This document shows positions 14,974 to 22,853 of a DNA stretch of 22,854 nucleotides, one piece after another. Made by a program: the position numbers and the translations under genes. The notes under the pieces were generated by a model. It had not been told where the DNA came from. It was given only the letters and a program-made list of their open reading frames with translations, and ran no database searches. The stretch spans positions 1 through 22,854 of the forward strand of contig DBXQ01000056.1 in NCBI GenBank assembly GCA_002309955.1, in the 5' to 3' direction. The first letter of the stretch is position 1, and every line of letters starts with the position of its first letter. Source of the DNA: Bacteroidales bacterium UBA1208. Its GTDB lineage: Bacteria; Bacteroidota; Bacteroidia; Bacteroidales; P3.

Positions 14974-17765
14974 CAGAGATAGCTCAACGGCTTCGCGCAA
15001 TTTATCCAGATAATCTTGATCAGGTAACGGTTGTCTTTAATAACCGTAGGTCTGGACTATTCTTAAGACACAGCTTTTTAACAGGTGTATCAGCAACACC
15101 CTTCTTTTTGCCCCAAACCATGGGAATGGACACTTTAATCAACGAATGGTCAGGGCTTGATATTGTACCCAATGAATTGCTATTATTTGAGTTGTACGAT
15201 ATATATAGCCATCAGTCGGAAAGTGACATCAAATATAATTCGTTTGAGGAGTTCATGTCATTCGGTGACATGATGCTATCTGATTTCTCTGAGATTGACC
15301 TTTATCATGTCGATGCAGCTCAGTTATTTTCCAATTTACATGACATCAAAGCTATTGGGGAGTGGGATATAGAGACAGGTTGTCTAACCTCTTTTCAAGA
15401 AAGATATCTCCATTTTTATAAGTCTCTTTACCATTTTTACTCCACTCTTCATAGTCGTCTTTTGTCACAGAAAAAAGCCTATGCCGGCATGGCCTATCGT
15501 TATGTGGCCGATAACATTGAAGATATTGTTCAAAGAATAGGAAACCGTTACTTCTGTTTTGTGGGGTTCAATGCCCTTTCTATGAGTGAGGAACGCATCA
15601 TTCATGAGTGTGTTCTGTCCGGTAAGGGCACTTTTTATACGGATGGTGACCCTTTTTACTTCAATGATGAACAGCAGGAAGCAGGCTATTTTCTTCGAAA
15701 GCATCGACAATTATTTTCTGGAATAGGGGATTATTGCAATCATTTTTCATCGGGTAAAAAAAATATTACAATTGTCAGTTGTCCAGAGAATGTACTCCAA
15801 TGCAAATACACCGGGCATATTATCCAACAAGAGTTGCAAAAAGAGTCGGATTCCAAACTCAGCGACACAGCTATTGTTTTGGCCGATGAATCGTTGCTTT
15901 TGCCGCTGTTGAACAGTCTTCCCACTGAGGTAAAAACAGCCAATGTGACTATGGGGTTCCCAATGACGAATACCGCCGTACATTCATTAATGATGAAACT
16001 GTTTTCTCTGTATAGTCGGCGGCGCAACTCCACTTTTTATCATCAAGATATTCTAGAAATTTTATCTGATGATTTCGTGTCAAAACTCCTTGGAACAAGT
16101 GGTTTACATTCCAAGCTGAATAGAATCCTTTTCCAGGAGCATGTCATTTATTCCGATTTCAAAACCCTTTCGCAGCTGTGCCGTGACAATGGGACTGACA
16201 TATCTTCTATCCATTTTTTATTTCGAGAAGACCTTCTTACCCCCGATGACTATCTACAAGTAGCTGTCCAGTTAATTCAATGTCTCTATGAAAATAAAAT
16301 ACTGGATACTAATCTCAAAGAAAAGGAGGCTTTGGCTTGTTTACTCGAGATTGTCAATCACTTCCAGCAGATCCAGAGTCAGTATCATTTTATTGACAAC
16401 CTCAGCTCTCTCCAAAAGATATACACCCGTTTGGCACAGAGGCGTTCCGTTGCCTTCTATGGTGAGCCGCTTGAAGGTCTTCAAGTACTGGGTGTGCTCG
16501 AAACACGTAATCTTGATTTCAAGCATCTTATTCTTCTTTCTGTTAATGAAGGAACGTTGCCAGCAGCTCGCAGTTTCAACTCATTGATTCCATATAATTT
16601 GAAAGTCGCATTCGGCCTCCCGACCTTTCATGAAAAAGATGCTGTTTATGCCTATAATTTTTACCGTCTATTACAGCGGGCAGAAACCATTCATATTCTA
16701 TACAGCACAGAATCAGATATTATGGGGAAAGGCGAACCGAGTCGATTCATTCAACAGATTAAACGGGAACTGTCTCGGCGGTTTCCCCACAATGTCACGA
16801 TAGTTGAAGAGGTTCTTTCTGCTTACAGTTCCCCTTTGCTATACAACAATCAAAACTGTGCTGAAAAAACGCCCAATATCCGTTCTCGTATCAATGAAAT
16901 AGTAACCAAAGGCTTATCCCCGTCCGTACTTAACAAATACAGAAACTGCCCTCTCAAATTCTACTATGAGAACGTATTGGGTATTGAGGAACCTGACCAG
17001 ATAAACGAGGACTTGGAACAGAACGAGCTCGGCAGTTGTATCCATGCTGTATTGGAAAACATCTATTCTCGCGATACCGATCGTATTCTAAAGTCAGAGA
17101 CTCTTCAAAAGGCTCTTGACCAGATAGACGAAATCATCGACCAAACGCTTTCCGGACAATTCCATCACGGCCGAAGCGCATCAGGCAGGAATCATTTCCT
17201 CAAGTCGGTGGCTAAAACTCAGATTACAAATTTTTTAAAATCCGAACAAAAATATCTTGAAGCCATCGGTAGCATTGAGATCTTAGGGCTCGAACAACAG
17301 CTTAGCCATTATCTGGACATAGATGTTGGAGGAACGATAACAAAAGTCCTTGTTTCGGGGATTGCCGATAGGATTGACCTAAGCAATGGAACAATCCGTG
17401 TCATTGATTATAAATCCGGCAAGGTCGATGACCGCGAACTTCAGGTATCTGACCCTGAGCCGGATTGGACTACAGTGTCCGACAAATGGTTCCAACTTAT
17501 GACCTACGAGTGGCTCTTCCATTACACTCATCAAAGCAGCCAGCCTCATGTCTCGGGCATTTTCCCACTTCAGCATCTCAATTCTCATTTGCTTACCGCT
17601 TCTTGGGAGGGCTCCGAAATCATCACCGGCCATCATCTCCTCACTTTCGAAAGAATGCTAAACCAGCTTATCTCCGAACTCCTCAACCCCGACATCCCCT
17701 TTGTCCCCAACCCCAGTAGCAGAATGTGTGCTTACTGCCCCTTCAATGAAATTTGCAAACTATGA
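14958..17765 (+). CDS. AddB-like PD-(D/E)XK nuclease with inactive helicase part and Fe-S cysteines
   Basis: This 935-residue protein resembles the AddB subunit of AddAB-type helicase-nucleases, which process double-strand breaks. Residues 1-620 look like a helicase fold; the segment near 510-560 (LQVLGVLETRNLDFKHLILL) is the clearest helicase-like motif. No Walker A (GxxGK[ST]) is present at the N-terminus, which reads VVFNNRRSGLFLRH. The C-terminal nuclease has His696 (LGSCIHAVLE), Asp804 (GIADRID), Asp817 and Lys819 (VIDYKSG), matching the RecB-type active site. Four cysteines, C664 and C924-x2-C927-x5-C933, match the AddB 4Fe-4S arrangement. The start overlaps the MurU-like gene by 16 bp, suggesting translational coupling. 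The partner AddA-type helicase is not in the window. Confidence 0.9.
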   Translation: MVPFLTEIAQRLRAIYPDNLDQVTVVFNNRRSGLFLRHSFLTGVSATPFFLPQTMGMDTLINEWSGLDIVPNELLLFELYDIYSHQSESDIKYNSFEEFMSFGDMMLSDFSEIDLYHVDAAQLFSNLHDIKAIGEWDIETGCLTSFQERYLHFYKSLYHFYSTLHSRLLSQKKAYAGMAYRYVADNIEDIVQRIGNRYFCFVGFNALSMSEERIIHECVLSGKGTFYTDGDPFYFNDEQQEAGYFLRKHRQLFSGIGDYCNHFSSGKKNITIVSCPENVLQCKYTGHIIQQELQKESDSKLSDTAIVLADESLLLPLLNSLPTEVKTANVTMGFPMTNTAVHSLMMKLFSLYSRRRNSTFYHQDILEILSDDFVSKLLGTSGLHSKLNRILFQEHVIYSDFKTLSQLCRDNGTDISSIHFLFREDLLTPDDYLQVAVQLIQCLYENKILDTNLKEKEALACLLEIVNHFQQIQSQYHFIDNLSSLQKIYTRLAQRRSVAFYGEPLEGLQVLGVLETRNLDFKHLILLSVNEGTLPAARSFNSLIPYNLKVAFGLPTFHEKDAVYAYNFYRLLQRAETIHILYSTESDIMGKGEPSRFIQQIKRELSRRFPHNVTIVEEVLSAYSSPLLYNNQNCAEKTPNIRSRINEIVTKGLSPSVLNKYRNCPLKFYYENVLGIEEPDQINEDLEQNELGSCIHAVLENIYSRDTDRILKSETLQKALDQIDEIIDQTLSGQFHHGRSASGRNHFLKSVAKTQITNFLKSEQKYLEAIGSIEILGLEQQLSHYLDIDVGGTITKVLVSGIADRIDLSNGTIRVIDYKSGKVDDRELQVSDPEPDWTTVSDKWFQLMTYEWLFHYTHQSSQPHVSGIFPLQHLNSHLLTASWEGSEIITGHHLLTFERMLNQLISELLNPDIPFVPNPSSRMCAYCPFNEICKL

Positions 17766-17793
17766 AAAAATAATCGTCCAATCAAAAATTATT

Positions 17794-17804
17794 TGTATCT
17801 TTGC
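17794..17804 (+). promoter_or_regulatory. Promoter -7 box for the OmpA/TPR lipoprotein gene
   Basis: TGTATCTTTGC contains TATCTTTG at 17796-17803, identical over 11 bases to the box upstream of the MurU-like gene. No clear TTTG lies about 19 bp upstream. Transcription would start near 17810, giving a leader of about 85 nt. The leader contains a 7-bp inverted repeat, ATTCCTT (17820-17826) and AAGGAAT (17847-17853), with a possible inner GCC/GGC pairing. Confidence 0.65.
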
Positions 17805-17894
17805 AGATTGATAAACATCATTCCTTCAAGCCCCCTGTGTGGCCTAAAGGAATAATGCACACGTTGTTACGAAATAAAAATATATTATATACCA

Positions 17895-19724
17895 ATGAGA
17901 AAATCACTATTAACACTCCTCATGGCCACTGTTGTCCTCCTTACAGGATGCAGCGGATTGTCCAAAATGAAGTCTAATAGCAAGAAAATTCGCTATCAGG
18001 CCAATCCCGATCCCGTAGAGGTTCGCGACGACAAAGTGGTGGTTAATTTTACCGCTTCTGTACCTGCCAAATATTTTGACAAGGGCGTTGCTCTATTTAT
18101 CCAGCCTGTTTTCACTTGGGAAGGCGGATCCACACCCCTTGACCCCATCACTGTGAAAGGCGAGTCAGTTTCAGGTCCTGGCACCACCATCAACTACACC
18201 ACTGGCGGACGGTTCACTTATAACGATGCCCTTGACTATAAACCCGGCATGGAAACCGGCAAGGTTACCCTCAATCCCGTGGCATACAAGACATCAACGG
18301 TCGACGACGAAGCACTTTTTGCCGACCAGATTGTCCAGCAGCACAAAGGTGTTGTTTTTCCCACCGTCCTTATCTCCGATGGCGTTAACATCACCTCCGA
18401 ATGGATTGACATTCGGGGTAACATATCCATCGCTCCCCTTAACTACAACAAGAAACAGGGCGTGGTCGAGACTGCCGACATCTATTTCCCCAATGGCACT
18501 TCTATTCTTGACTGGGGTTGTGATATGAATGTCCGTTTCAACGCTCAGTTCACAGTCAACGATCTCAAACGTGTCATGCTTGAGAATGGATTACCCAAGC
18601 AAATCACCATAACTGGTTGGGCCTCCCCCGAAGGTGAGGAAACCGCCAATGTGGGTGTCTCTAAAAATCGTGCCGACATTGCCACCGCCGAATTGCGTCG
18701 TGTTCTTGACGATGTCCTCAATACCATGGCTCGCCGTGCCAAGGTCAAACCCCAAGACATCGAATACTATAAGCACAATCAGCTTAAAAAGATGGTCATA
18801 ACCACCCGTGCAGCTGGCGAGGACTGGGTGCACTTTGTCGTCATGGTCGAAGAAAGCGGCATACAGGATCGCCATGCCATTGTCAATGTGGTCGAGACCC
18901 AGCAAAACCTTGTCAAACGGGAGCAAATGATTCGCAACTACGCTGAGACCTATCCTCAACTTGAGCGTGACATCTTCCCCAGCCTTCGCCGTGCTCAAAT
19001 AGCTCTCTACTATTCTGAAGCCCGCCTCACTGATGTCGAGCTTGCCAAACAAGCCACTCTCAACCCCGCCAAGCTTTCCTTTGACGAACTCATGTATGCT
19101 GCCTACATAAACTACAACTACGACACCAAGTTCAAATACTACAAATGGGCTACCGAAAACCATAGTGCTGAGTGGGGCGCTTGGAACAATGCAGGTGCCA
19201 TTGCTTTCTATCTTGGCGACTTTGCCGAAGCCGAACGGTTCCTGAAAGTGGCTCGCGACCTCAATCCCCACAACCCCGATGTCCTTAACAACACAGGCCT
19301 CCTTTGCTTGGCTCAGAAAGACTACACTTTGGCCAAGTACTACTTCGAGGAAGCTCAGCGCCAAGGCAGCTCCGATGCCGAAGCCAACATTCCGCTCCTC
19401 AATCTCAAGCGCGGTAATTACGAAGAAGCACAGAAACTGCTCAAAGGCTCTTCCTGCAACTACAATCTGGCCTTTGCTCAGCTGATGAACGACGAAACCG
19501 AGAACTGCATCCGTACCCTCAACTGCTGTCTTGATCAGTCGGCCGAAGTTTACTATCTTCGTGCTGTGGCTTATGCCCGTCTCGGCGATCGCGAAAACTG
19601 CCTCAAAAACCTTCAGGGCTCTGTTGACCAAGAGTATGACTACAAACGTAAAGCCGCTGTCGACACCGAGTTCAAAGCATACTGGAACGACCCTGACTTC
19701 AAGTTGGTTATCAAACTTTATTAA
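17895..19724 (+). CDS. Envelope lipoprotein with OmpA-like domain followed by TPR repeats
   Basis: This is a 609-residue predicted lipoprotein. The signal sequence ends in the lipobox LTGC, with lipidation at Cys19. Residues 35-180 look like beta-sandwich sequence. Residues 205-275 resemble an OmpA-like peptidoglycan-binding domain (LDWGCDMNVRFNAQF, then ITITGWASPEGEETANVGVSKNRAD). Residues from about 424 to 600 carry TPR-like helical pairs (WNNAGAIAFYLGDFAEAERF, LNNTGLLCLAQKDYTLAKYY, YLRAVAYARLGDRENCLKNL). The domain order, OmpA-like before TPR, differs from TPR-first envelope proteins such as PorE. A role in envelope organisation or in anchoring a periplasmic complex is plausible but not shown. 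It has its own promoter and terminator, so it is monocistronic. Codon use is richer in C/G than in the preceding two genes. Confidence 0.82.
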   Translation: MRKSLLTLLMATVVLLTGCSGLSKMKSNSKKIRYQANPDPVEVRDDKVVVNFTASVPAKYFDKGVALFIQPVFTWEGGSTPLDPITVKGESVSGPGTTINYTTGGRFTYNDALDYKPGMETGKVTLNPVAYKTSTVDDEALFADQIVQQHKGVVFPTVLISDGVNITSEWIDIRGNISIAPLNYNKKQGVVETADIYFPNGTSILDWGCDMNVRFNAQFTVNDLKRVMLENGLPKQITITGWASPEGEETANVGVSKNRADIATAELRRVLDDVLNTMARRAKVKPQDIEYYKHNQLKKMVITTRAAGEDWVHFVVMVEESGIQDRHAIVNVVETQQNLVKREQMIRNYAETYPQLERDIFPSLRRAQIALYYSEARLTDVELAKQATLNPAKLSFDELMYAAYINYNYDTKFKYYKWATENHSAEWGAWNNAGAIAFYLGDFAEAERFLKVARDLNPHNPDVLNNTGLLCLAQKDYTLAKYYFEEAQRQGSSDAEANIPLLNLKRGNYEEAQKLLKGSSCNYNLAFAQLMNDETENCIRTLNCCLDQSAEVYYLRAVAYARLGDRENCLKNLQGSVDQEYDYKRKAAVDTEFKAYWNDPDFKLVIKLY

Positions 19725-19742
19725 GATAATTTTTTTCGTGGT

Positions 19743-19783
19743 GGATGTAGGAATAACCCGATTGTTCCTACATCCTTTTTTTT
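19743..19783 (+). terminator. Strong Rho-independent terminator after the OmpA/TPR lipoprotein gene
   Basis: An 11-bp perfect stem, GGATGTAGGAA (19743-19753) and TTCCTACATCC (19765-19775), has an 11-nt loop and is followed by eight T residues (19776-19783). It lies 18 bp after the stop codon at 19724. Confidence 0.95.
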
Positions 19784-19797
19784 AAACATCCATCTTT

Positions 19798-20547
19798 ATG
19801 AATTTCTTCGTTGCTGTAAAACGGCAAATCCCTAATCTCATTACCCTCGGTAATCTCACCTTCGGTGTTTTGGCATGCTACCACGCCTCTCTTGGTTCCC
19901 TCCGCGAGTCTGCCATCTGCATCATGGCTGGTATCTTCCTCGACTTCTTCGACGGCCTTGCCGCCCGTCTTCTCAAAGTAGCTTCTCCTGTCGGCAAAGA
20001 ACTTGACTCTCTCGCCGACGTAGTCACCTCGGGCGTTGCCCCGGCACTCATCCTCTTCCACATCATCGGTATGCTATCCGCCTACAACGACTACCCTGAA
20101 CTCCTTGAATGGCTCTGCTACACAGCTTTCCTCATTCCCGCCTTCTCGGCCTATCGTCTGGCCAAGTTCAACCTCGACACCCGCCAAAGCCATAGCTTCC
20201 TTGGCCTTCCCGTCCCTTCCAACGCGCTCATCTGGGTAGGATTGGCACTCTCTTTGTATGATGTCTGCGTCATTCCGGCCTTTCTTTCTTCGCTTTTGTT
20301 CCCCTGCATCCTCGTTGCCGTTTCGCTCATAACTGACATCCTCATGGTCAGCGAACTCCCCATGTTCTCCCTTAAGTTCAACTTCAAAGATCTCTCATGG
20401 AAAACCAACTGCATTCAATACATCTTCCTTATAGGCTGCGCCGCCATCATCGCCTTCACCCGTCAATGGTACGCCATCTCGCTTATCATCCTGTGGTACA
20501 TCCTTCTCTCTTTACTCATTCAACGCAAGCACCAGACCGATGAATAG
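19798..20547 (+). CDS. pssA: CDP-diacylglycerol-serine O-phosphatidyltransferase
   Basis: This integral membrane enzyme makes phosphatidylserine from CDP-diacylglycerol and L-serine, the precursor of phosphatidylethanolamine. The 249-residue protein has the complete CDP-alcohol phosphatidyltransferase motif: Asp49-xx-Asp52-Gly53-xx-Ala56-Arg57, then Gly66-xxx-Asp70-xxx-Asp74. Hydrophobic segments before and after the motif fit the usual multi-pass topology. NLITLGNLTFG near 13-23 is typical of bacterial PssA. The start is only 14 nt beyond the T-tract of the preceding terminator and no clear -7 box is visible there. The last codons overlap queA by 8 bp. Confidence 0.94.
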   Translation: MNFFVAVKRQIPNLITLGNLTFGVLACYHASLGSLRESAICIMAGIFLDFFDGLAARLLKVASPVGKELDSLADVVTSGVAPALILFHIIGMLSAYNDYPELLEWLCYTAFLIPAFSAYRLAKFNLDTRQSHSFLGLPVPSNALIWVGLALSLYDVCVIPAFLSSLLFPCILVAVSLITDILMVSELPMFSLKFNFKDLSWKTNCIQYIFLIGCAAIIAFTRQWYAISLIILWYILLSLLIQRKHQTDE

Positions 20548-21754
20548 TAATCCCCAATCCATTGCCATAGCCGATTTCGACTATCCCTTGCCCGACGACC
20601 GCATCGCCAAGTTCCCGCTCGAACGTCGCGACCACTCCAAACTTCTTGTCTACCGTGGCGGCACTATCTCCGAAAGTCGTTTCGACCATGTTCCCAACCT
20701 TCTCCCATCCGATACCTTGTTGATCTTCAACAACACTAAGGTTATCCATGCCCGCCTCTTCTTCCGCAAGCCCACAGGCTCTACCATTGAGGTCTTCTGT
20801 CTCGAACCCTATCAGATGCCCGTGGCTCTTTCGTTCGAGCAACGCGAGCACTGCACATGGATCTGCTTCATTGGCAATAATAAGAAGTGGAAGGAAGGCT
20901 CCCTTTCCCGTCAGCTCGACCTCCAGGGGCAAACTGTCACCCTCACTGCCACCCGCCGTCAAGCTGTCGGCAATGCTTGGATTGTGGACTTCAAATGGGA
21001 CGGCGGACTCAGTTTTGCCGAACTGATTGACCAAGCCGGTGTCATCCCCCTGCCACCCTATCTCCACCGCGAAGCCGTAAGCAGCGATAACGAGCGTTAC
21101 CAAACAGTATATGCCGAGCATCAAGGCTCCGTCGCTGCACCAACCGCAGGGCTTCATTTCTCGCCTGAAGTCTTTGAGGCACTTCGCGGCAAAGGCATTG
21201 CCACCGACTTCATCACCCTCCATGTCGGTGCCGGAACATTCAAACCCGTCAGCACCCCAACCATCGGCGAACACGAAATGCATGTCGAGAAAATTGAGAT
21301 AGACCGCTCCAATATTGAATGCATCCTCAACCACCTTGGCCATACGGTGATTCCTGTGGGAACAACTACAGTAAGAACCATAGAATCAGTTTATTGGTTT
21401 GGCGTCAAGTTGAATGGCGACCCCACTCTGCAAGCAATGCATGTTATGCAGTGGGATCCTTACGAGCTTGAATCGCTCAATATCAGCACCGAACAGGCCT
21501 ATCGCAATGTGTTGCAATGGTTGGATGAGAAAGGAATATCCCATCTGACAGGCGATACCCAATTAATGATTGCACCTGGTTATAAATATCATGTTATCAG
21601 TGGTCTGATAACCAATTTCCATCAACCCAAAAGTACACTGCTGTTGTTGGTCTCCGCCTTGGTGGGTGATGCGTGGAAAGATTGCTATCGCTATGCCCTC
21701 GATCACGGGTTCCGCTTTCTCAGTTATGGCGATAGTTGCCTGTTCCTGCCTTGA
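20540..21754 (+). CDS. queA: S-adenosylmethionine:tRNA ribosyltransferase-isomerase
   Basis: QueA transfers and rearranges the ribosyl part of S-adenosylmethionine onto preQ1 at tRNA position 34, giving epoxyqueuosine. The 404-residue protein shows the family motifs in order: DYPLPDDRIAKFPLERRDHS near 13-32, DTLLIFNNTKVIHARL near 56-71, GSVAAPTAGLHFSPE near 195-209, HVGAGTFKPV near 230-239, GTTTVRTIES near 274-283, and LITNFHQPKSTLLLLVSALVG near 355-375. It is longer than the roughly 350-residue enterobacterial enzyme. The ATG at 20540 lies inside the 3' end of pssA. The comF-like gene follows after 4 bp. No other queuosine gene is in the window. Confidence 0.95.
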   Translation: MNSNPQSIAIADFDYPLPDDRIAKFPLERRDHSKLLVYRGGTISESRFDHVPNLLPSDTLLIFNNTKVIHARLFFRKPTGSTIEVFCLEPYQMPVALSFEQREHCTWICFIGNNKKWKEGSLSRQLDLQGQTVTLTATRRQAVGNAWIVDFKWDGGLSFAELIDQAGVIPLPPYLHREAVSSDNERYQTVYAEHQGSVAAPTAGLHFSPEVFEALRGKGIATDFITLHVGAGTFKPVSTPTIGEHEMHVEKIEIDRSNIECILNHLGHTVIPVGTTTVRTIESVYWFGVKLNGDPTLQAMHVMQWDPYELESLNISTEQAYRNVLQWLDEKGISHLTGDTQLMIAPGYKYHVISGLITNFHQPKSTLLLLVSALVGDAWKDCYRYALDHGFRFLSYGDSCLFLP

Positions 21755-21758
21755 TCCC

Positions 21759-22463
21759 ATGTCGCACTTCCACATACGTCCGCTCAACGAGCTTCTGCAC
21801 ATCATTTTTCCCGCAATCTGTTGTCATTGTGGCAGGCCTTTGGTTGGCGATGAGTTTGAACTTTGTACCCATTGCCTTTCGCAACTGCCGTGGACACACC
21901 ATGCCACTTCGTCCTACAACGATGTTGAGGAGCGATTCATAGGACGTGTACCCTGTCAAGCGGCAGCCTCTCTTCTTTATTTCCATCAAGGAGGTGTGGC
22001 GCAATCCATTGTACACCAGATAAAGTATTACGACAATCTCCGTCTCGCCCGTCAGTTCGGGCAGTTGTTAGCCAAAGAGTTGGTTGCTTCCAACCGTTTC
22101 AGTGACATCGATTGTCTTGTCCCCGTCCCGCTGCATCCACGACGTAAGCTTCAGCGTGGCTACAACCAAAGCGAACTGCTCTGCAAAGCCATGTCCCCTG
22201 TACTGGGCAAACCCGTGGTGGCCAATAATCTGATACGAAAGCGCTACACATCGAGCCAAACCCATAAAAACCGTCAAGACAGGATGGATAACATGAAAGG
22301 AGTATTTGCGGTTAAGCATCCTGAGCTGTTCGAAGGCAAACATATTCTCCTTGTCGATGACATTATCACCACTGGAGCCACCACGGAGAATTGCTATCAT
22401 GCTTTGAGCGATATACCAAATTTGCGCATCAGTATTGCATCATTAGCTGCCACAATGGCTTAA
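21759..22463 (+). CDS. comF: ComF family protein (phosphoribosyltransferase fold)
   Basis: This is a ComF-type protein of 234 residues, counted from the ATG at 21759. An earlier in-frame ATG at 21666 lies inside queA and its extra 31 residues are queA sequence read in another frame, so I reject it. The N-terminus has two CxxC pairs, C21/C24 and C36/C39, as in the family's zinc finger. VPVPLHPRRKLQRGYNQSE is the conserved ComF block, and LLVDDIITTGATT at 197-209 is the PRPP-binding loop of phosphoribosyltransferases. ComF is tied to DNA uptake in naturally competent bacteria, but homologues occur widely and the substrate is unclear. It sits 4 bp after queA and is the last gene of the run. No terminator is evident after it. 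Confidence 0.92.
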   Translation: MSHFHIRPLNELLHIIFPAICCHCGRPLVGDEFELCTHCLSQLPWTHHATSSYNDVEERFIGRVPCQAAASLLYFHQGGVAQSIVHQIKYYDNLRLARQFGQLLAKELVASNRFSDIDCLVPVPLHPRRKLQRGYNQSELLCKAMSPVLGKPVVANNLIRKRYTSSQTHKNRQDRMDNMKGVFAVKHPELFEGKHILLVDDIITTGATTENCYHALSDIPNLRISIASLAATMA

Positions 22464-22620
22464 ATCCAATTGGTCGTTAGGCATTATCCAGTTATTGTTC
22501 CGACACATTTCACATCAATCTGTATACACCGAATTGGCTTATAAAATTTTTACCTATGCGGGGCGTGGTTGTATGCCCAAGGCGATGCCGTTTGGCTATA
22601 TTTGTTATGTTCTTTCAGGG
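22464..22620. other. Spacer after comF with no recognised feature
   Basis: No gene, tRNA-like fold or terminator hairpin with a T-tract was found in these bases. A TATATTTG at 22597-22604 resembles a -7 box on the plus strand, but it has no matching -33 element and no gene follows it within the window. Confidence 0.5.
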
Positions 22621-22813
22621 CTATTTATAGAAGTCCCCTTTAGTCACTCCGGCTTTCTGTTGTCGGGGCACAACAAAAACTGTACTCCCATTTCTGTCAT
22701 ACCTTTTCAACGTACGCCCTTTTCCGCAAATCCTCCCCAATCTGCTCCCAAATCCATTTTGCGTTGCCCTTGGCTCGCTCGTTCTTCCACCTGTCGACCT
22801 CCGTTCTTCCTCA

Positions 22814-22837
22814 GTTCTCCTTCTGAAATAGGAGAAC
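22814..22837. repeat. 8-bp inverted repeat (hairpin) at the right edge
   Basis: GTTCTCCT (22814-22821) and AGGAGAAC (22830-22837) form a perfect 8-bp stem with an 8-nt loop. No T-tract follows on either strand, so it is not a standard terminator. The right arm is part of the neighbouring 11-bp tandem repeat. Confidence 0.7.
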
Positions 22838-22853
22838 GATGGGAGAACGATGG
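22832..22853. repeat. 11-bp tandem repeat reaching the window boundary
   Basis: GAGAACGATGG occurs twice in direct succession (22832-22842 and 22843-22853) and a further G follows at the last base, so the array may continue outside the window. Looser reverse-complement relatives (CGTTCTTCC) occur at about 22780-22788 and 22802-22810. Confidence 0.75.

Noticed and set aside
18591..19631. 346-codon minus-strand open frame opposite the OmpA/TPR lipoprotein
   Set aside because: It is an antisense frame in a C-rich gene. The plus-strand frame has a lipobox, domains, promoter and terminator.
21666..21758. N-terminal extension of the ComF protein inside queA
   Set aside because: These 31 codons are queA sequence in another frame; the ATG at 21759 lies 4 bp after the queA stop and matches the family start.
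22597..22604. TATATTTG resembling a -7 box after comF
   Set aside because: No -33 element at proper spacing and no plus-strand gene downstream in the window.
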